Source: Triticum aestivum
Taxonomy: Eukaryota; Streptophyta; Magnoliopsida; Poales; Poaceae
Assembly (NCBI RefSeq): GCF_018294505.1
Contig: NC_057800.1
Coordinates: 173,862,396 to 173,926,395 of the forward strand
Direction of reading: 5' to 3'
DNA length: 64,000 nt
Both the position numbers and the translations under genes were made by a program. Within the stretch, counting starts at the first letter, position 1; each line of letters begins with the position of its first letter. Below are positions 46,594 to 57,873 of the stretch, one piece after another. The notes under the pieces were generated by a model. That model was not told the DNA's origin and did not search any database. It saw only the letters and a program-made list of their open reading frames with translations.

Positions 46594-48490
46594 ATGTTCG
46601 GAGCAGGAGGCAAGTGGATGGCCTCCTCCGTCACGGAGGAGAACATCAAAAAGTTACGGGAAGCCGGATATCTGGCCGCGGATATCGCGCACCGGCTGCC
46701 AAATGCGGGGCAGATCATCCCGACGCCCAAACCCCATGAGAGGGTAGTTTTTCTTACCCATTTTGTCCGTGGACTGGGATTTCCGCTCCACCCGTTCGGT
46801 CGCGGGCTCATGTTCTACTATGGGCTAGATTTTCATGATCTGGCCCCCAATTTCATCCTCAACATCTCGGCGTTTATCGTCGTGTGCGAGGCCTTCCTCC
46901 GCATCAAGCCCCACTTCGGCCTATGGCTGAAAACCTTCAATGTTAAACCGAAGGTAGTGGGTGGCCAGCAAGCAGAGTGCGGAGCCGCCATGGTGGGCAA
47001 GATGCCTAATGTCACCTGGCTCAGGGAACCTATGTGGATACCATAAAGGGGTGGCAATCGGGGTGGTTCTACATCACCGAGCCGCGCGACTCCAACTGGG
47101 TGGTAGCCCCCAAATTTCGATCCGGAATCCCCACGCGGCTCACCTCCTGGAAAGAGAAGGGCCTGTCCTGGGGTTCTTCGGTAGAGCTGACCGGACTCCA
47201 GACCTGCATCCAGAACATGACGAACAAGAAAATCAAGCTTGTCAACGTGGTCCAGGTTATGCTCTTCCGCCGGATCCTTCCGTGTCAACGACGGGCATTT
47301 GTTTTGTGGGAGTTCGACTCGGCCAAGCACCAGACGCTGCGAGAGATTTATGACACGACGCACGAGGACGTCTGGAGGGTGCTGTTCAAGAGCGCCGAGA
47401 TTCCTCCCCCCTCAACAAGGACCGCGGACTCAGCATAAAGCGCCGCGCCAATCCGGTAGGCTTTTTATATCTCTCAGGGTATCTATTTGCCCCGGTTTAG
47501 TTGTGTGCAGGATCTGAACTTCCATGTCATTAACAGGACTGGATAGAGACGGCGGAGCAGCTTGATAGCCCAGCCCCGCTGCCTAAAGATCCTGCAGACG
47601 CTCTTCTAACGAAGATGCTGACTCCGGCACCCTACGAGGTGCCGGAAAAGAAGACCAAGAAGAAGGCCACGGGGACCCGAAAGGGTCTCCGGCACAAGGT
47701 TGTATCGGACTCATCATCTGATGACTCCGATGCGCACTCCTCCCACGGAACACGAGGAGGAGGAGAAAAGTCCCCCCCCCCCCAGCCGGGGGAGACAAGA
47801 AAAGGAAGGCCGACCCATCCGGGGAGGCCGAAGGGTCCAAGAAGGGAAGGACCCTCCCTCTGGACTGTGCCACGATGGCCGGCGACTGCGGCGACGAGTG
47901 GCTACCCAGGGACAAGCCTCTGGCGAAGTCGTAAGTGTCCGGACACCATAGTACTTCATGGTATGTTTTATTGTACTGCCTCTCCTCATGCCGAATATGA
48001 TTATGCTGTCCGTCCCGAGCTCATCTCGACGTACCCTCGTCGAGCGGCTCTTTGGACTCGTCGGATATGAACAACGGTTCTCTTCCGACCGCTTCTACCA
48101 CTCGCCCTACGGACAACGCCGAGGTGTTGTCTCAAAAGGAACCGAGCCAAGGGGAGGTGGTCCTGGGGGCGCCTCGCGACGACTTCCCGGACCCTGGGTA
48201 CCAAGGGAGCATAGCTCCTACGGGCTTTGAGTTCGGGCCCCAGCTGGACACTGCGCCGGAACCTTTGATGGTTCCAGACACCGGCAAGCGGTCCCCTGTC
48301 AAGGGGGGCCAACCATCCGTGCCGGTGTCCTCATTCCAACCAGAGCCACCGGACAACCTACTGGAAGTGCATCGCAGCGCTTCCATTGAAGAAGAGCACC
48401 GCACTATCATGAGTGCAGTGGTCGAGAAGGTTCAGTCTGCAAAAACGGACTGACCGAAGCTTGCGCCAGCCTCCTAACAGGCTTTGAGGT
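46594..48490 (+). pseudogene. E3b opposite-strand gene (Tat aORF), frameshifted, spliced
   Basis: The first exon opens at 46594 with the same domain as the E3 gene (FVRGLGFPLHPFGRGLMFYY, HFGLWLKTF). A frameshift near 47025-47035 moves it to the frame read from 47034 (GWQSGWFYITEPRDSNW) to about 47438. Candidate introns are 47456-47536 (GT-AG) and one starting at 47931 (GTAAGT). Exon 2 is charged and Ser/Asp-rich, with a C run near 47768. Exon 3 includes 48067-48453. A donor GTAAGC at 48490 is followed 30 bases later by E2, so the gene continues elsewhere. It shares fold and layout with the E3 gene but only moderate sequence, so the elements belong to different subfamilies. Confidence 0.7.
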
Positions 48491-48518
48491 AAGCAATCAA
48501 AATATAAGAAAATATTAC

Positions 48519-49110
48519 TGGTACGTCTCCAACGTATCTATAATTTTTGATTGCTCCATGCTATATTATCTACTGTTTTGAATGTTTATGGGCTTTATTA
48601 TACACTTTTATATCATTTTTGGGACTAACCTATTAACCCAGAGCCCAGTGCCAGTTTCTGTTTTTACCCTATTTTAGGGTTTCTAAGAAAAGGAAAATCA
48701 AACAGAGTCCAATTGACCTGAAACTTCACGGAACTCATTTTGGAAGGAAAGAAGCCCAGAAGACTTGGAGTGCACGTCGGGGGACCTGCGAGGAGGCCAC
48801 GAGGGAGGGAGGCACTCCCACCCCCCTGGGCGCGCCCTCCACCCTCGTGAGCCCCTCGTGGCCCCCCTGACGTACTTCTTCCGCCTATATATCTCCATAT
48901 ACACTAAAAACATCAGAGAGCACAATAGATCGGGAGTTCCGCCGCCAGAAGCCTCCGTAGCCACCGAAAACCAATCTAGACCCGTTCCGGCACCCTGCCG
49001 GAGGGGGAATCCTTCTCCGGTGGCCATCTTCATCATCTCGGTGCTCTCCATGACGAGGAGGGAGTAGTTCTCCCTCGGGGCTGAGGGTATGTACCAGTTG
49101 CTATGTGTTT

Positions 49111-49149
<39 letters not shown>

Positions 49150-50202
49150 TTCTTGATTTGGCACGATCTTGATATATCATGAGCTTTGCTATTATAGTTG
49201 GATCCTATGGTGTTTTCTCCCCCCCCATCTACTCTATAGTAATGAATTGAGTTTCCCCTTTGAAGTTATCTTATCGGATTGAGTCTTTAAAGATTTGAGA
49301 ACACTTGATGTATGTCTTGCCATGCGTATCTGTGGTGACAATGGGATATCACGTGATTCACTTAATGTATGTTTTGGTGATCAACTTTCGGGTTCCGCCC
49401 ATGAACCTATGCATAGGGGTTGGCACACGTTTTCGTCGTGATTCTCCGGTAGAACTTTGGGGCACTCTTTGAAGTTCTATGTGTTGGTTGAATAGATGAA
49501 TCTGAGATTGTGTGATGCATATCGTATAATCATACCCACGGATACTTGAGGTGACATTGGAGTATCTAGGTGACATTAGGGTTTTGGTTGATTTGTGTCT
49601 TAAGGTGTTATTCTAGTACGAACTCTAGGGCTGTTTGTGACACTTATAGGAATAGCCCAACGGATATATTGGAAAGAATAACTTTGAGGTGGTTTCGTAC
49701 CCTACCATAATCTCTTTGTTCGTTCTCCGCTATTAGTGACTTTGGAGTGACTCTTTGTTGCATGTTGAGGGATAGTTTTATGATCCAAATATGTTAGTAT
49801 TGTTGAGGGAACTTGCACTAGCGAAAGTATGAACCCTGGGCCTTATTTCCACGCATTGCAATACTGTTTACGCTCACTTTTATCATTAGTTACCTTGCTG
49901 TTTTTATAATTTTAGATTACAAATATCTTTATCTACCATCCATATACCGCTTGTATCACCATCTCTTCGCCGAACTAGTGCACCTATACAATTTACCATT
50001 GTATTGGGTGTGTTGGGGACACAAGAGACTCCTTGTTATTTGGTTGCAGGGTTGCTTGAGAGAGACCATCTTCATCCTATGCCTCCTACGGATTGATAAA
50101 CCTTATGTCATCCACTTGAGGGAAATTTGCTACTGTCCTACAAACCTCTGCACTTGGAGGGGCAACAACGTCTACAAGAAGAAGGTTGTGTAGTAGACAT
50201 CA
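48519..50202 (+). repeat. E2 5' LTR
   Basis: A 1,684-bp LTR starting TGGTACGTCTCC (E1 has TGATAC) and ending GTAGTAGACATCA. The TATA box is at 48885-48892, and a 34-bp TC run lies at 49113-49146. Confidence 0.92.
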
Positions 50203-50212
50203 AGCTCTTTTC

Positions 50213-50230
50213 TGGCGCCGTTGCCGGGGA
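50213..50230 (+). other. E2 primer-binding site (tRNA-Asp)
   Basis: TGGCGCCGTTGCCGGGGA is the exact complement of the 3' end of plant tRNA-Asp, including CCA, as in Athila elements. It lies ten bases after the LTR. Confidence 0.93.
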
Positions 50231-50325
50231 GGTGAGTGCTTAAAGGTATATCTTTAGATCTTGCAATCAAGTCTTTTAATTTCTTGTTTTATCACTAGTT
50301 TAGTTTATAAAATAAAACTATAAAA

Positions 50326-51090
50326 ATGAAATTGAGTTTGTCTTATACGCTTCACCTTTTTAATATCTTTCGTGAGTATGATGGAAAGGATAATTGTGCT
50401 CAAGTGCTAGAAGAAGAAATCTATAAAATGTTTGGCACTAAATATTTGAATGATGAGCATGATTGCAATGTTGTTAGTATGAATTCCTTGAATATCTATG
50501 ATGCTAATGATATGCAAAGCCACAAGCTTGGGGAAGCTATGTTTGATGAAGATGATATTTTTTGCCCCCCAAGTTTTGATGAGCAAATTTATGATGATGA
50601 AAGCATGCCTCCTATCTATGATGATTATTGTGATGACACGTATGCTTTAAAGAATAATGATAACTATGAAACTTGTCATCTTGATCTTAATTTTCAATCA
50701 CATGATAGTTATTTTGTTGAGTTTGCTCCCACTATTATTCATGAGAAGAATTTTTCTTGTGTGGAGAGTAGTAAATTTTCTATGCTTGTAGATCACGAAA
50801 GGAATGCTTTAGGTGCTGGTTATATTGTTGAATTCATTCATGATTCTACTGAAAATTATTATGAGGGGGGAATATATGCTTGTAGGAATTGCAATAATAT
50901 CAAGTTTCCTCTCTATGTGCTTAAATTTTTGAAGTTATGTTTGTTTTACCTTCCTATGCAAGTTGATTCTTGTTCCCACAAGTTGTTTACTCACAAAATC
51001 TCTATGCATAGGAAGTGGGTTAGGCTTAAATGTGCTAGTCATATTCTTCATGATGCTCTCTTTATGTTTCAATTCTTATCCTTTATGTGA
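50326..51090 (+). CDS. E2 accessory protein of unknown function, 254 aa
   Basis: The ATG at 50326 is the first in frame, about 95 bp after the primer site. The protein has an N-terminal part (1-42), an acidic middle (43-125, with DEHDC, FDEDD, YDDYCDD) and a C-terminal part rich in Cys and His (C186, C189, C205, C216, H218, H223, H228, C236, H239, H242) with a hydrophobic stretch at 195-210. The Cys/His positions recur in E1. It has no signal peptide, gag core, knuckle or catalytic motif that I recognise. It is the only ORF of the element, so it may help packaging or transcription of an element whose enzymes come from elsewhere; that is inference. Confidence 0.75.
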   Translation: MKLSLSYTLHLFNIFREYDGKDNCAQVLEEEIYKMFGTKYLNDEHDCNVVSMNSLNIYDANDMQSHKLGEAMFDEDDIFCPPSFDEQIYDDESMPPIYDDYCDDTYALKNNDNYETCHLDLNFQSHDSYFVEFAPTIIHEKNFSCVESSKFSMLVDHERNALGAGYIVEFIHDSTENYYEGGIYACRNCNNIKFPLYVLKFLKLCLFYLPMQVDSCSHKLFTHKISMHRKWVRLKCASHILHDALFMFQFLSFM

Positions 51091-51141
51091 GCATCATTGT
51101 CATTATCATGCCTAGCTAGAGGCGTTAAACGATAGCGCTTG

Positions 51142-51157
51142 TTGGGAGGCAACCCAA
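51142..51157 (+). other. Conserved inverted repeat after the E2 ORF
   Basis: TTGGG-AGGCAA-CCCAA has five-base arms with the same loop as at 22064-22079 in E1, while the flanking bases differ more. Confidence 0.5.
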
Positions 51158-51757
51158 TTCTATTCTTGTTCCTTGCTTTTTTTTCCTGTTTAGTAATAAA
51201 TAATTCATCTAGCCTCTGTTTAGATGTGGTTTTATACTTTTAGTTAGTGTTTGTGCCAAGTAGAACCTTTGGGAAGACTTGGGGGAAGTCTTGTTGATCA
51301 TGCTGTAAAAAACAGAAACTTTAGCGCTCACGAGAATTGCTGCCATTTTTATTTGGAAAGTGCTATTTAGTTAATTCTTTTTTCAGATGATTAATAGATA
51401 AATTCCTCACGTCCATAAATTTCTTTGAGAATTTTATGAGTTCCATAAGTATACGTTTGATCCAGATTACTACAGACTGTTCTGTTTTTTACAGATTCTG
51501 TTTTTCATGTGTTGTTTACTTATTTTGATGAATCTATGGCTAGTAAAAGAGTTTATAAACCATAGAGAAGTTGTAATACAGTAGGTTTAACACCAATATA
51601 AATAAATAATGAGTTCATTACAGTACCTGGAAGTGGTGATTTATTTTCTTATACTAACGGAGCTTACGAGTTTTCTGTTAAGTTTTGTGTTGTGAAGTTT
51701 TCAAGTTTTGGGTAAGGATTCGATGGACTATGGAATAAGGAGTGGCAAGAGACTAAG
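51158..51757 (+). other. Non-coding E2 interior
   Basis: It aligns with 22081-22677 of E1. AT-rich, no supported gene. Confidence 0.6.
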
Positions 51758-51840
51758 CTTGGTGATTCCCAAGGCACCCCAAGGAAATATTCAAGGATAG
51801 CCAAGAGCCTAAGCTTGGGGATGCCCCGGAAGGCATCCCC
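51758..51840 (+). other. Double-hairpin module 1 of E2
   Basis: The first inverted repeat at 51758-51783 is imperfect (CTTGGTG...CACCCCAAG). The second, GGGGATGCC-CCGGAA-GGCATCCCC at 51817-51840, is a perfect nine-base-pair stem. Confidence 0.6.
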
Positions 51841-52493
51841 TCTTTCGTCTTCGTTCATCGGTAACTTTACTTGGAGCTATATTTTTATTCACCACATGAT
51901 ATGTGTTTTGCTTGGAGCGTCAATTTATTTTGTTAAGATTTTCTTAATGTTATTTATAAAAATGTTTTGAATCTTTTATTTCAATAAAAGTGGCATTGAT
52001 AGCCTTTACTATGCCTATTTTAGAAGTCCACATGTTGCTGTTTGAAAACAGAAAGTTTACCGCTGTTGTAATAATTCCCTAGAAAAGTCAGAATGTGATA
52101 AAATGTTGAAACATTTTGCATATTAAGGTATGATAAATTTACTACAGTGGGAATTTTATTTCATAATTTTTGGATCTAGGGAAGTATGGATGTTGCTGCA
52201 TTCTTTACAGACTGTCCTGTTTAGGCAGATTGCTGTTATGTTTGCATTGTTTGCATATGTTTGCTTCTTTAATAATTCTATTTGAGGATAGGACTATTAA
52301 ATATGCAGAGGAATTTAGTTTGCAATGTTTAATAATAATTTTAGTGATTTGCTACAGTAGAGTATGATAAGGTTTTGGCAATGGTTTATACTAACTTATC
52401 TCACGAGTCCCTGTTGAGTTTTGTGTGGATGAAGCTTTTGAGATTTAGGGAGACCGTGATATGAGAGGAATTAAGGAGACACAAAAGCTCAAT
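51841..52493 (+). other. Non-coding interior between E2 hairpin modules
   Basis: No gene seen. From about 51920 it has no counterpart in E1, which passes from GGAGCGTC straight to the sequence matching about 52660. Confidence 0.55.
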
Positions 52494-52576
52494 CTTGGGG
52501 ATGCCCAAGGCACCCAAGATAATATTTCAAGAAGTCTCAAGTGTCTAAGCTTGGGGATGCCCCGGTTGGCATCCCA
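52494..52576 (+). other. Double-hairpin module 2 of E2
   Basis: CTTGGG...CCCAAG at 52494-52518, then GGGGATGCC-CCGGTT-GGCATCCCA at 52553-52576 (eight of nine pairs). The loop differs from module 1 while the stem is kept. Confidence 0.6.
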
Positions 52577-54108
52577 CCTTTCTTCTTCAACAAACTATCG
52601 GTTAGTATCGGTTGATCCTAAGTTTTTTGCTTCTTCATATGATGTTTGCTATTCTTAGATGTCATTTTATTTAGTTTTGCTTGATGTTTAAATAAAGTAT
52701 CAAGTTCTGAAATTATTGAATGGGAGATTCTTCACATAGATGCACAATTATTCGACTGCTCATTGATCTTCACTTATATCTTTTGGAGTAGTTTGTCGTT
52801 TGCTCTAGTGCTTCACTTATATCTTTTAGAGCATGGTGGTAGTTTTATTTTGAAGAAAAAGATGAACTCTCATGCTTCACTTAGATTATTTTGAGAGTCT
52901 TAATAGCATGGTAATTTGCTTAAAATCCTAATATGCTAGGCATCCAAGAATAGTAAAAACTTTCATATAGAGTATTGAATACTAAGAGAAGTTTGATGCT
53001 TGATGATTGTTTTGAGATATGGGGGTAATAATATCAAAGTCGTGCTAGTTGAGTAGTTGTGAAATTGAGAAATGATTGTGTTGAAGTTTTCAAGTCCCGT
53101 AGCATGCACGTATGGTAAACGTTGTGTAACAAATTTGAAACATGGGTGTTATTTGATTGTCCTCCTTATGAGTGGCGGTCAGGGACGAGCGATGGTCTTT
53201 TCCTACCAATCTATCCCCCTAGGAGCATGCACGTAGTGCTGAGGTTTTTGATGACTTGTAGACATTTGCAATAAGTATGTGAGTTCTTTATGACTAATGT
53301 TGAGTCCATGGATTATACGCACTCTCACCCTTCCATCATTGCTAGCCTCTTCGGTACCGTGCATTGCCCTTTCTCACATTGAGAGTTGGTGCAAACTTCG
53401 CCGGTGCATCCAAACCCCGTGATATGATACACTCTTTAACACATAAACCTCCTTATATCTTCCTCAAAATAGCCACCATACCTACCTATTATGGCATTTC
53501 CATAGCCATTCCGAGATATATTTCCATGCAACTTTCCACCATCCAGTTTATCACGACACATTCATCATTGTCATATTGCTTAGCATGATCATGTAGTTGA
53601 CATAGTATTTGTGGCAAAGCCACCATTCATAATTTTTTTCATACTTTTCACTCTTGATTCATTGCATATCCCGGTACACCGCCGGAGGCATCCATATAGA
53701 GTCATACTTTGTTCTAGTATCGAGTTGTAATCATTGAGTTGTAAATAAACAGAAGTGTGATGATCATCATTCAATAGAGCATTGTCCCAAAAAAAGAGAA
53801 AGGCCAAAGAAAAAAAGAAGGCCAAAAACAAAGATAAAATAAATAAAAAGGGGCAATGCTACTATCCTTTTTCCACACTTGTGCTTCAAAGTAGCACCAT
53901 GTTCTTCATATAGAGAGTCTCTTGAGTTATCACTTTCATATACTAGTGGGAATTATAATTATAGAACTTGGCTTGTATATTCCAACAATGGGCCTGCTCA
54001 AATGCCCTAGGTCTTCATGAGCAAGCAAGTTGGATGCACACCCACTAGTTTCTTTTGTTGAGCTTTCAAACATTTATAGCTCTAGTGCATCCGTTGCATG
54101 GCAATCCC
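52577..54108 (+). other. Non-coding right interior of E2
   Basis: It aligns with 30511-32007 of E1, including an A-rich run near 53788-53852. No gene seen. Confidence 0.65.
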
Positions 54109-55815
54109 TGTTGGGGAACGTAGCAGAATTTAAAATTTTCTACGCATCACCAAGATCAATCTATGGAGTCATCTAGCAACGAGGGAGAGGAGAGTGCATC
54201 TACATACCCTTGTAGATCGCGAGCGGAAGCGTTCAAGAGAACGGGGTTGATGGAGTCGTACTCGTCGTGATCCAAATCACCGATGACCTAGCGCCGAACG
54301 GACGGCACCTCCGCATTCAACACACGTACGGTTGGGAAGATGTCTCCTCCAACTTGATCCAGCAAGGGGGGAGGAGAGGTTGATGGAGATCCAGCACGAC
54401 GGCGTGGTGGTGGGAGCAACGACGATCTCGGCAGGGCTTCGCCAAGCTTAGCGAGAGGGAGAGGTGTCACGGGAGGGAGAGGGAGGCGCCAGGGGCTAGG
54501 GTGCGGTTGCCCTCCCTCCCCCCCACTATATATAGGACCCCTAGGGGGGCGCCGGCCCTAGGAGATGCAATATCCAAGGGGGCGGCGGCCAAGGGGGGTG
54601 GCTTGCCCCCCAAGCCAAGTGGGGCGCCCCCACCCCTAGGGTTTCCAACCCTAGGCGCAGGGGGAGGCCCAAGGGGGGCGCACCATCCCATTAGGGGCTG
54701 GTTCCCCTCCCACTTCAGCCCATGGGGCCTCCGGGATAGGTGGCCCCACCTGGTGGACCCCCGGGACCCTTCAGTGGTCCCGGTACAATACCGATTACCC
54801 CCAAAACTTTCCCGATGGCCGAAACTTGACTTCCTATATATGAATCTTCACCTCCGAACCATTTAGGAACTCCTCGTGACATTCGGGATCTCATCTGGGA
54901 CTCCGAACAACTTTCGGGTTACCGTATACTAATATCTCAACAACCCTAGCGTCACCGAACCTTAAGTGTGTAGACCCTACGGGTTCGGGAGACACGCAGA
55001 CATGACCGAGACGACTCTCCGGTCAATAACCAATAGCGGGATCTGGATACCCATGTTGGCTCCCACATGCTCCTCGATAATCTCATCGGATGAACCACGA
55101 TGTCGAGGATTCAATCAATCCCGTATACAATTCCCTTTGTCAATCGGTACGTTACTTGCCCGAGACTCGATCGTCGGTATCCCAATACCTCATTCAATCT
55201 TGTTACCGGCAAGTCACTTTACTCGTACCATAATGCATGATCCCGTGATCAACCACTTGGTCACATTGAGCTTATTATGATGATGCATTACCGAGTGGGC
55301 CCAGAGATACCTCTCCGTCATACGGAGTGACAAATCCCAGTCTCGATTCATGCCAACCCAACAGACACTTTCGAAGATACCCGTAGTGCACCTTTATAGT
55401 CACCCAGTTACGTTGCGACATTTGGCACACCCAAAGTACTCCTACGGTATCCGGGAGTTGCACAATCTCATGGTCTAAGGAAATGATACTTGACATTCCG
55501 AAAAGCTATAGCAAACGAACTACACGATCTTTGAGCTATGCTTAGTATTGGGTCTTGTCCATCACATCATTCTCCTAATGATGTGATCCTGTTATCAATG
55601 ACATCTAATGTCCATAGTCAGGAAACCATGACTATCTTTTGATCAATGAGCTAGTCAACTAGAGGCTCACTAGGGACGTGTTGTGGTCTATGTATTCACA
55701 CATGTATTACGATTTCCGGATAACACAATTATAGCATGAACGATAGGCAATTATCATGAACAAGGAAATATAATAATAACCATTTTATTATTGCCTCTAG
55801 GGCATATTTCCAACA
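54109..55815 (-). repeat. 3' LTR of the minus-strand copia element
   Basis: A 1,707-bp LTR, TGTTGGGGAACG to ATTTCCAACA on the plus strand. The TATA box on the minus strand is at 54526-54535. The complement of the polypurine tract (GTCTCCCACTTGCAC) follows at 55816. Confidence 0.93.
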
Positions 55816-55847
55816 GTCTCCCACTTGCACTAGAGTTAATAATCTAG

Positions 55848-57323
55848 TTACATTGTGATGAATCGAACACCCATAGAGTTCTGGTGTTGATCATGTTTTG
55901 CTCTAGGGAGAGGTTTAGTCAACGGATCTGCCACATTCAGGTCAGTATGTACTTTACAAATATCTATGTCTCCATTTTGAACACTTTCACGAATGGAGTT
56001 GAAGCGACGCTTGATATGCCTGGTCTTCCTGTGAAACTTGGGCTCTTTGGCAAGGGCAATAGCTCTAGTGTTGTCACAGAAGAGAGTCATCGGGCCCGAC
56101 GCATTGGGTATGACTCCTAGGTCGGTAATGAACTCCTTCACCCAGATTGCTTCTTGTGCTGCCTCCGAGGCTACCATGTACTCCGCTTCACATGTAGATC
56201 CCGCCACAATGCTTTGCTTGCAACTGCACCAGCTTACTGCCCCACCATTCAAAATATACACGTATCCGGTTTGTGACTTAGAGTCATCCAAATCTGTGTC
56301 GAAGCTATCATCGACGTAACCCTTTACGACGAGCTCTTCGTCACCTCCATAAACGAGAAACATATCCTTAGTCCTCTTCAGGTACTTCAGGATATTCTTG
56401 ATAGTTGTCCAGTGTTCCATGCCAGGATTACTTTGGTACCTTCCTACCAAACTTACGGAAAGGTTTACATCAGGTCTGTTACACAGCATAGCATACATGA
56501 TAGACCCTATGGCCGAGGCATAGGGGACGACACTCATCTTTTCTCTATCTTCTGCCGTGGTCGGGCATTGAACCATGCTCAATCTCGTACCTTGCAATAC
56601 AGGCAAGAACCCCTTCTTTGACTGATCCATATTGAACTTCTTCAATATCTTGTCAAGGTATGTACTTTGTGGAAGACCAATGAGGCGTCTCGATCTATCT
56701 CTATAGATCTTGATGCCTAATATGTAACCAGCTTCTCCAAGATCCTTCATTGAAAAACACTTGTTCAAGTAGGCCTTTATGCTTTCCAAGAATTCTATAT
56801 CATTTCCCATCAATAGTATGTTATCCACATACAATATGAGAAATGCTACAGAGCTCCCACTCACTTTCTTGTAAATGCAGGCTTCTCCATAAGTCTGCGT
56901 AAACCCAAACGCTTTGATCATCTCATCAAAACGAATGTTCCAACTCCGAGATGCTTGCACCAGCCCATAGATCGAGCGTTGGAGCTTGCACACTTTGTCA
57001 GCATTCTTAGGATCGACAAAACCTTCCAGCTGCATCATATACAATTCTTCCTTAAGGAAGCCATTAAGGAATGTCGTTTTGACGTCCATTTGCCATATCT
57101 CATAATCATAGAATGCGGCAATTGCTAACATGATTCGGGCGGACTTCAGCTTCGCTACAGGTGAGAAAGTCTCATCGTAGTCAACCCCTTGAACTTGTCG
57201 ATAACCCTTAGCGACAAGCCGAGCTTTATAGATGGTTACATTACCATCCGTGTCTGTCTTCTTCTTAAAGATCCATTTATTTTCTATGGCTCGCCGATCA
57301 TCGGGCAAGTCAGCAAAGTACAT
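55848..57323 (-). pseudogene. Copia reverse transcriptase-RNase H, open 491 codons but YVDD changed
   Basis: The open frame starts inside pol (WIFKKKTDTDGNV, GVDYDETFSPVAKL) and covers reverse transcriptase (about 1-245) and RNase H (about 345-455: GYVDDSFDTD, GGAVSW, EAEYM), ending in LTKPLPRAKHDQHQNSMGV. The catalytic YVDD reads YVDN at residues 165-168 (plus-strand 56820-56831), one G-to-A change that should abolish polymerase activity. The sequence before 57323 is frameshifted, and E4 cuts it at 57346. Gag and integrase lie outside the window. Confidence 0.9.
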
Positions 57324-57346
57324 ACTTCGTTTTCATACATGGAACC

Positions 57347-57826
57347 TGAGGGAGTCCTGGATTAGGGGGTGTTCGGATTGCCGGACTATACCTTCAGCCG
57401 GACTCCTAGACTATGAAGATACAAGATTGAAGACTTCGTCCCGTGTCCGGAAGGGACTTTCCTTGGCGTGGAAGGCAAGCTTGGCGATACAGATATTCAG
57501 ATCTCCTACCATCGTAACCGACTTTGTGTAACCCTAACCCTCTCCGGTGTCTATATAAACTGGAGGTTTTAGTCCGTAGGACAACATAGACAACAACAAT
57601 CATACCATAGGCTAGCTTCTAGGGTTTAGCCTCTCTGATCTCGTGGTAGATCTACTCTTTCACTACCCATATCATCAATATTAATCAAGCAGGACGTATG
57701 GTTTTACCTCCATCGAGAGGGCCCGAACCTGGGTAAAACTTCGTGTCCCTTGCCTCCTGTTACCATCCGGCCTAGACGCACAGTTCGGGACCCCCTACCC
57801 GAGATCCGCCGGTTTTGACACCGACA
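57347..57826 (+). repeat. E4 5' LTR
   Basis: A 480-bp LTR, TGAGGGAGTCC to CACCGACA, with a TATA box at 57551-57559. The primer site TTGGTGCTTTCATTGAGAG follows at 57827-57845. Confidence 0.92.
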
Positions 57827-57873
57827 TTGGTGCTTTCATTGAGAGTTCCTCTGTGTCGTCACCATCAGGCTCG

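Larger units (their letters stand above)
45566..48518 (-). mobile_element. E3b: 3' part of a minus-strand Tat element
   Basis: The LTR at 45566-46037 is followed by the complement of the E3 polypurine region and a gene on the plus strand, opposite to the element. The rest of the element was separated by insertion of E2 at 48519 and should lie beyond the right edge. E3b itself lies in the integrase of M. Confidence 0.85.
48519..54108 (+). mobile_element. E2: Athila-like non-autonomous LTR element (left part)
   Basis: A sibling of E1. It has an intact 5' LTR, perfect tRNA-Asp primer site, a complete 254-codon ORF, two hairpin modules and a long non-coding interior. It has no gag-pol. A minus-strand copia element is inserted at 54109 after ATCCC, so the right end lies beyond the window. 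It provides the uninterrupted sequence at the Gy and Angela insertion points of E1. Confidence 0.9.
54109..57346 (-). mobile_element. Angela-like Ty1/copia element, minus strand (3' part)
   Basis: On the minus strand it comprises reverse transcriptase, RNase H, polypurine tract and 3' LTR. Its 5' part is separated by insertion of E4 at 57347. It belongs to a different Angela subfamily from the plus-strand copy, since the LTRs differ at many sites. Confidence 0.92.
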
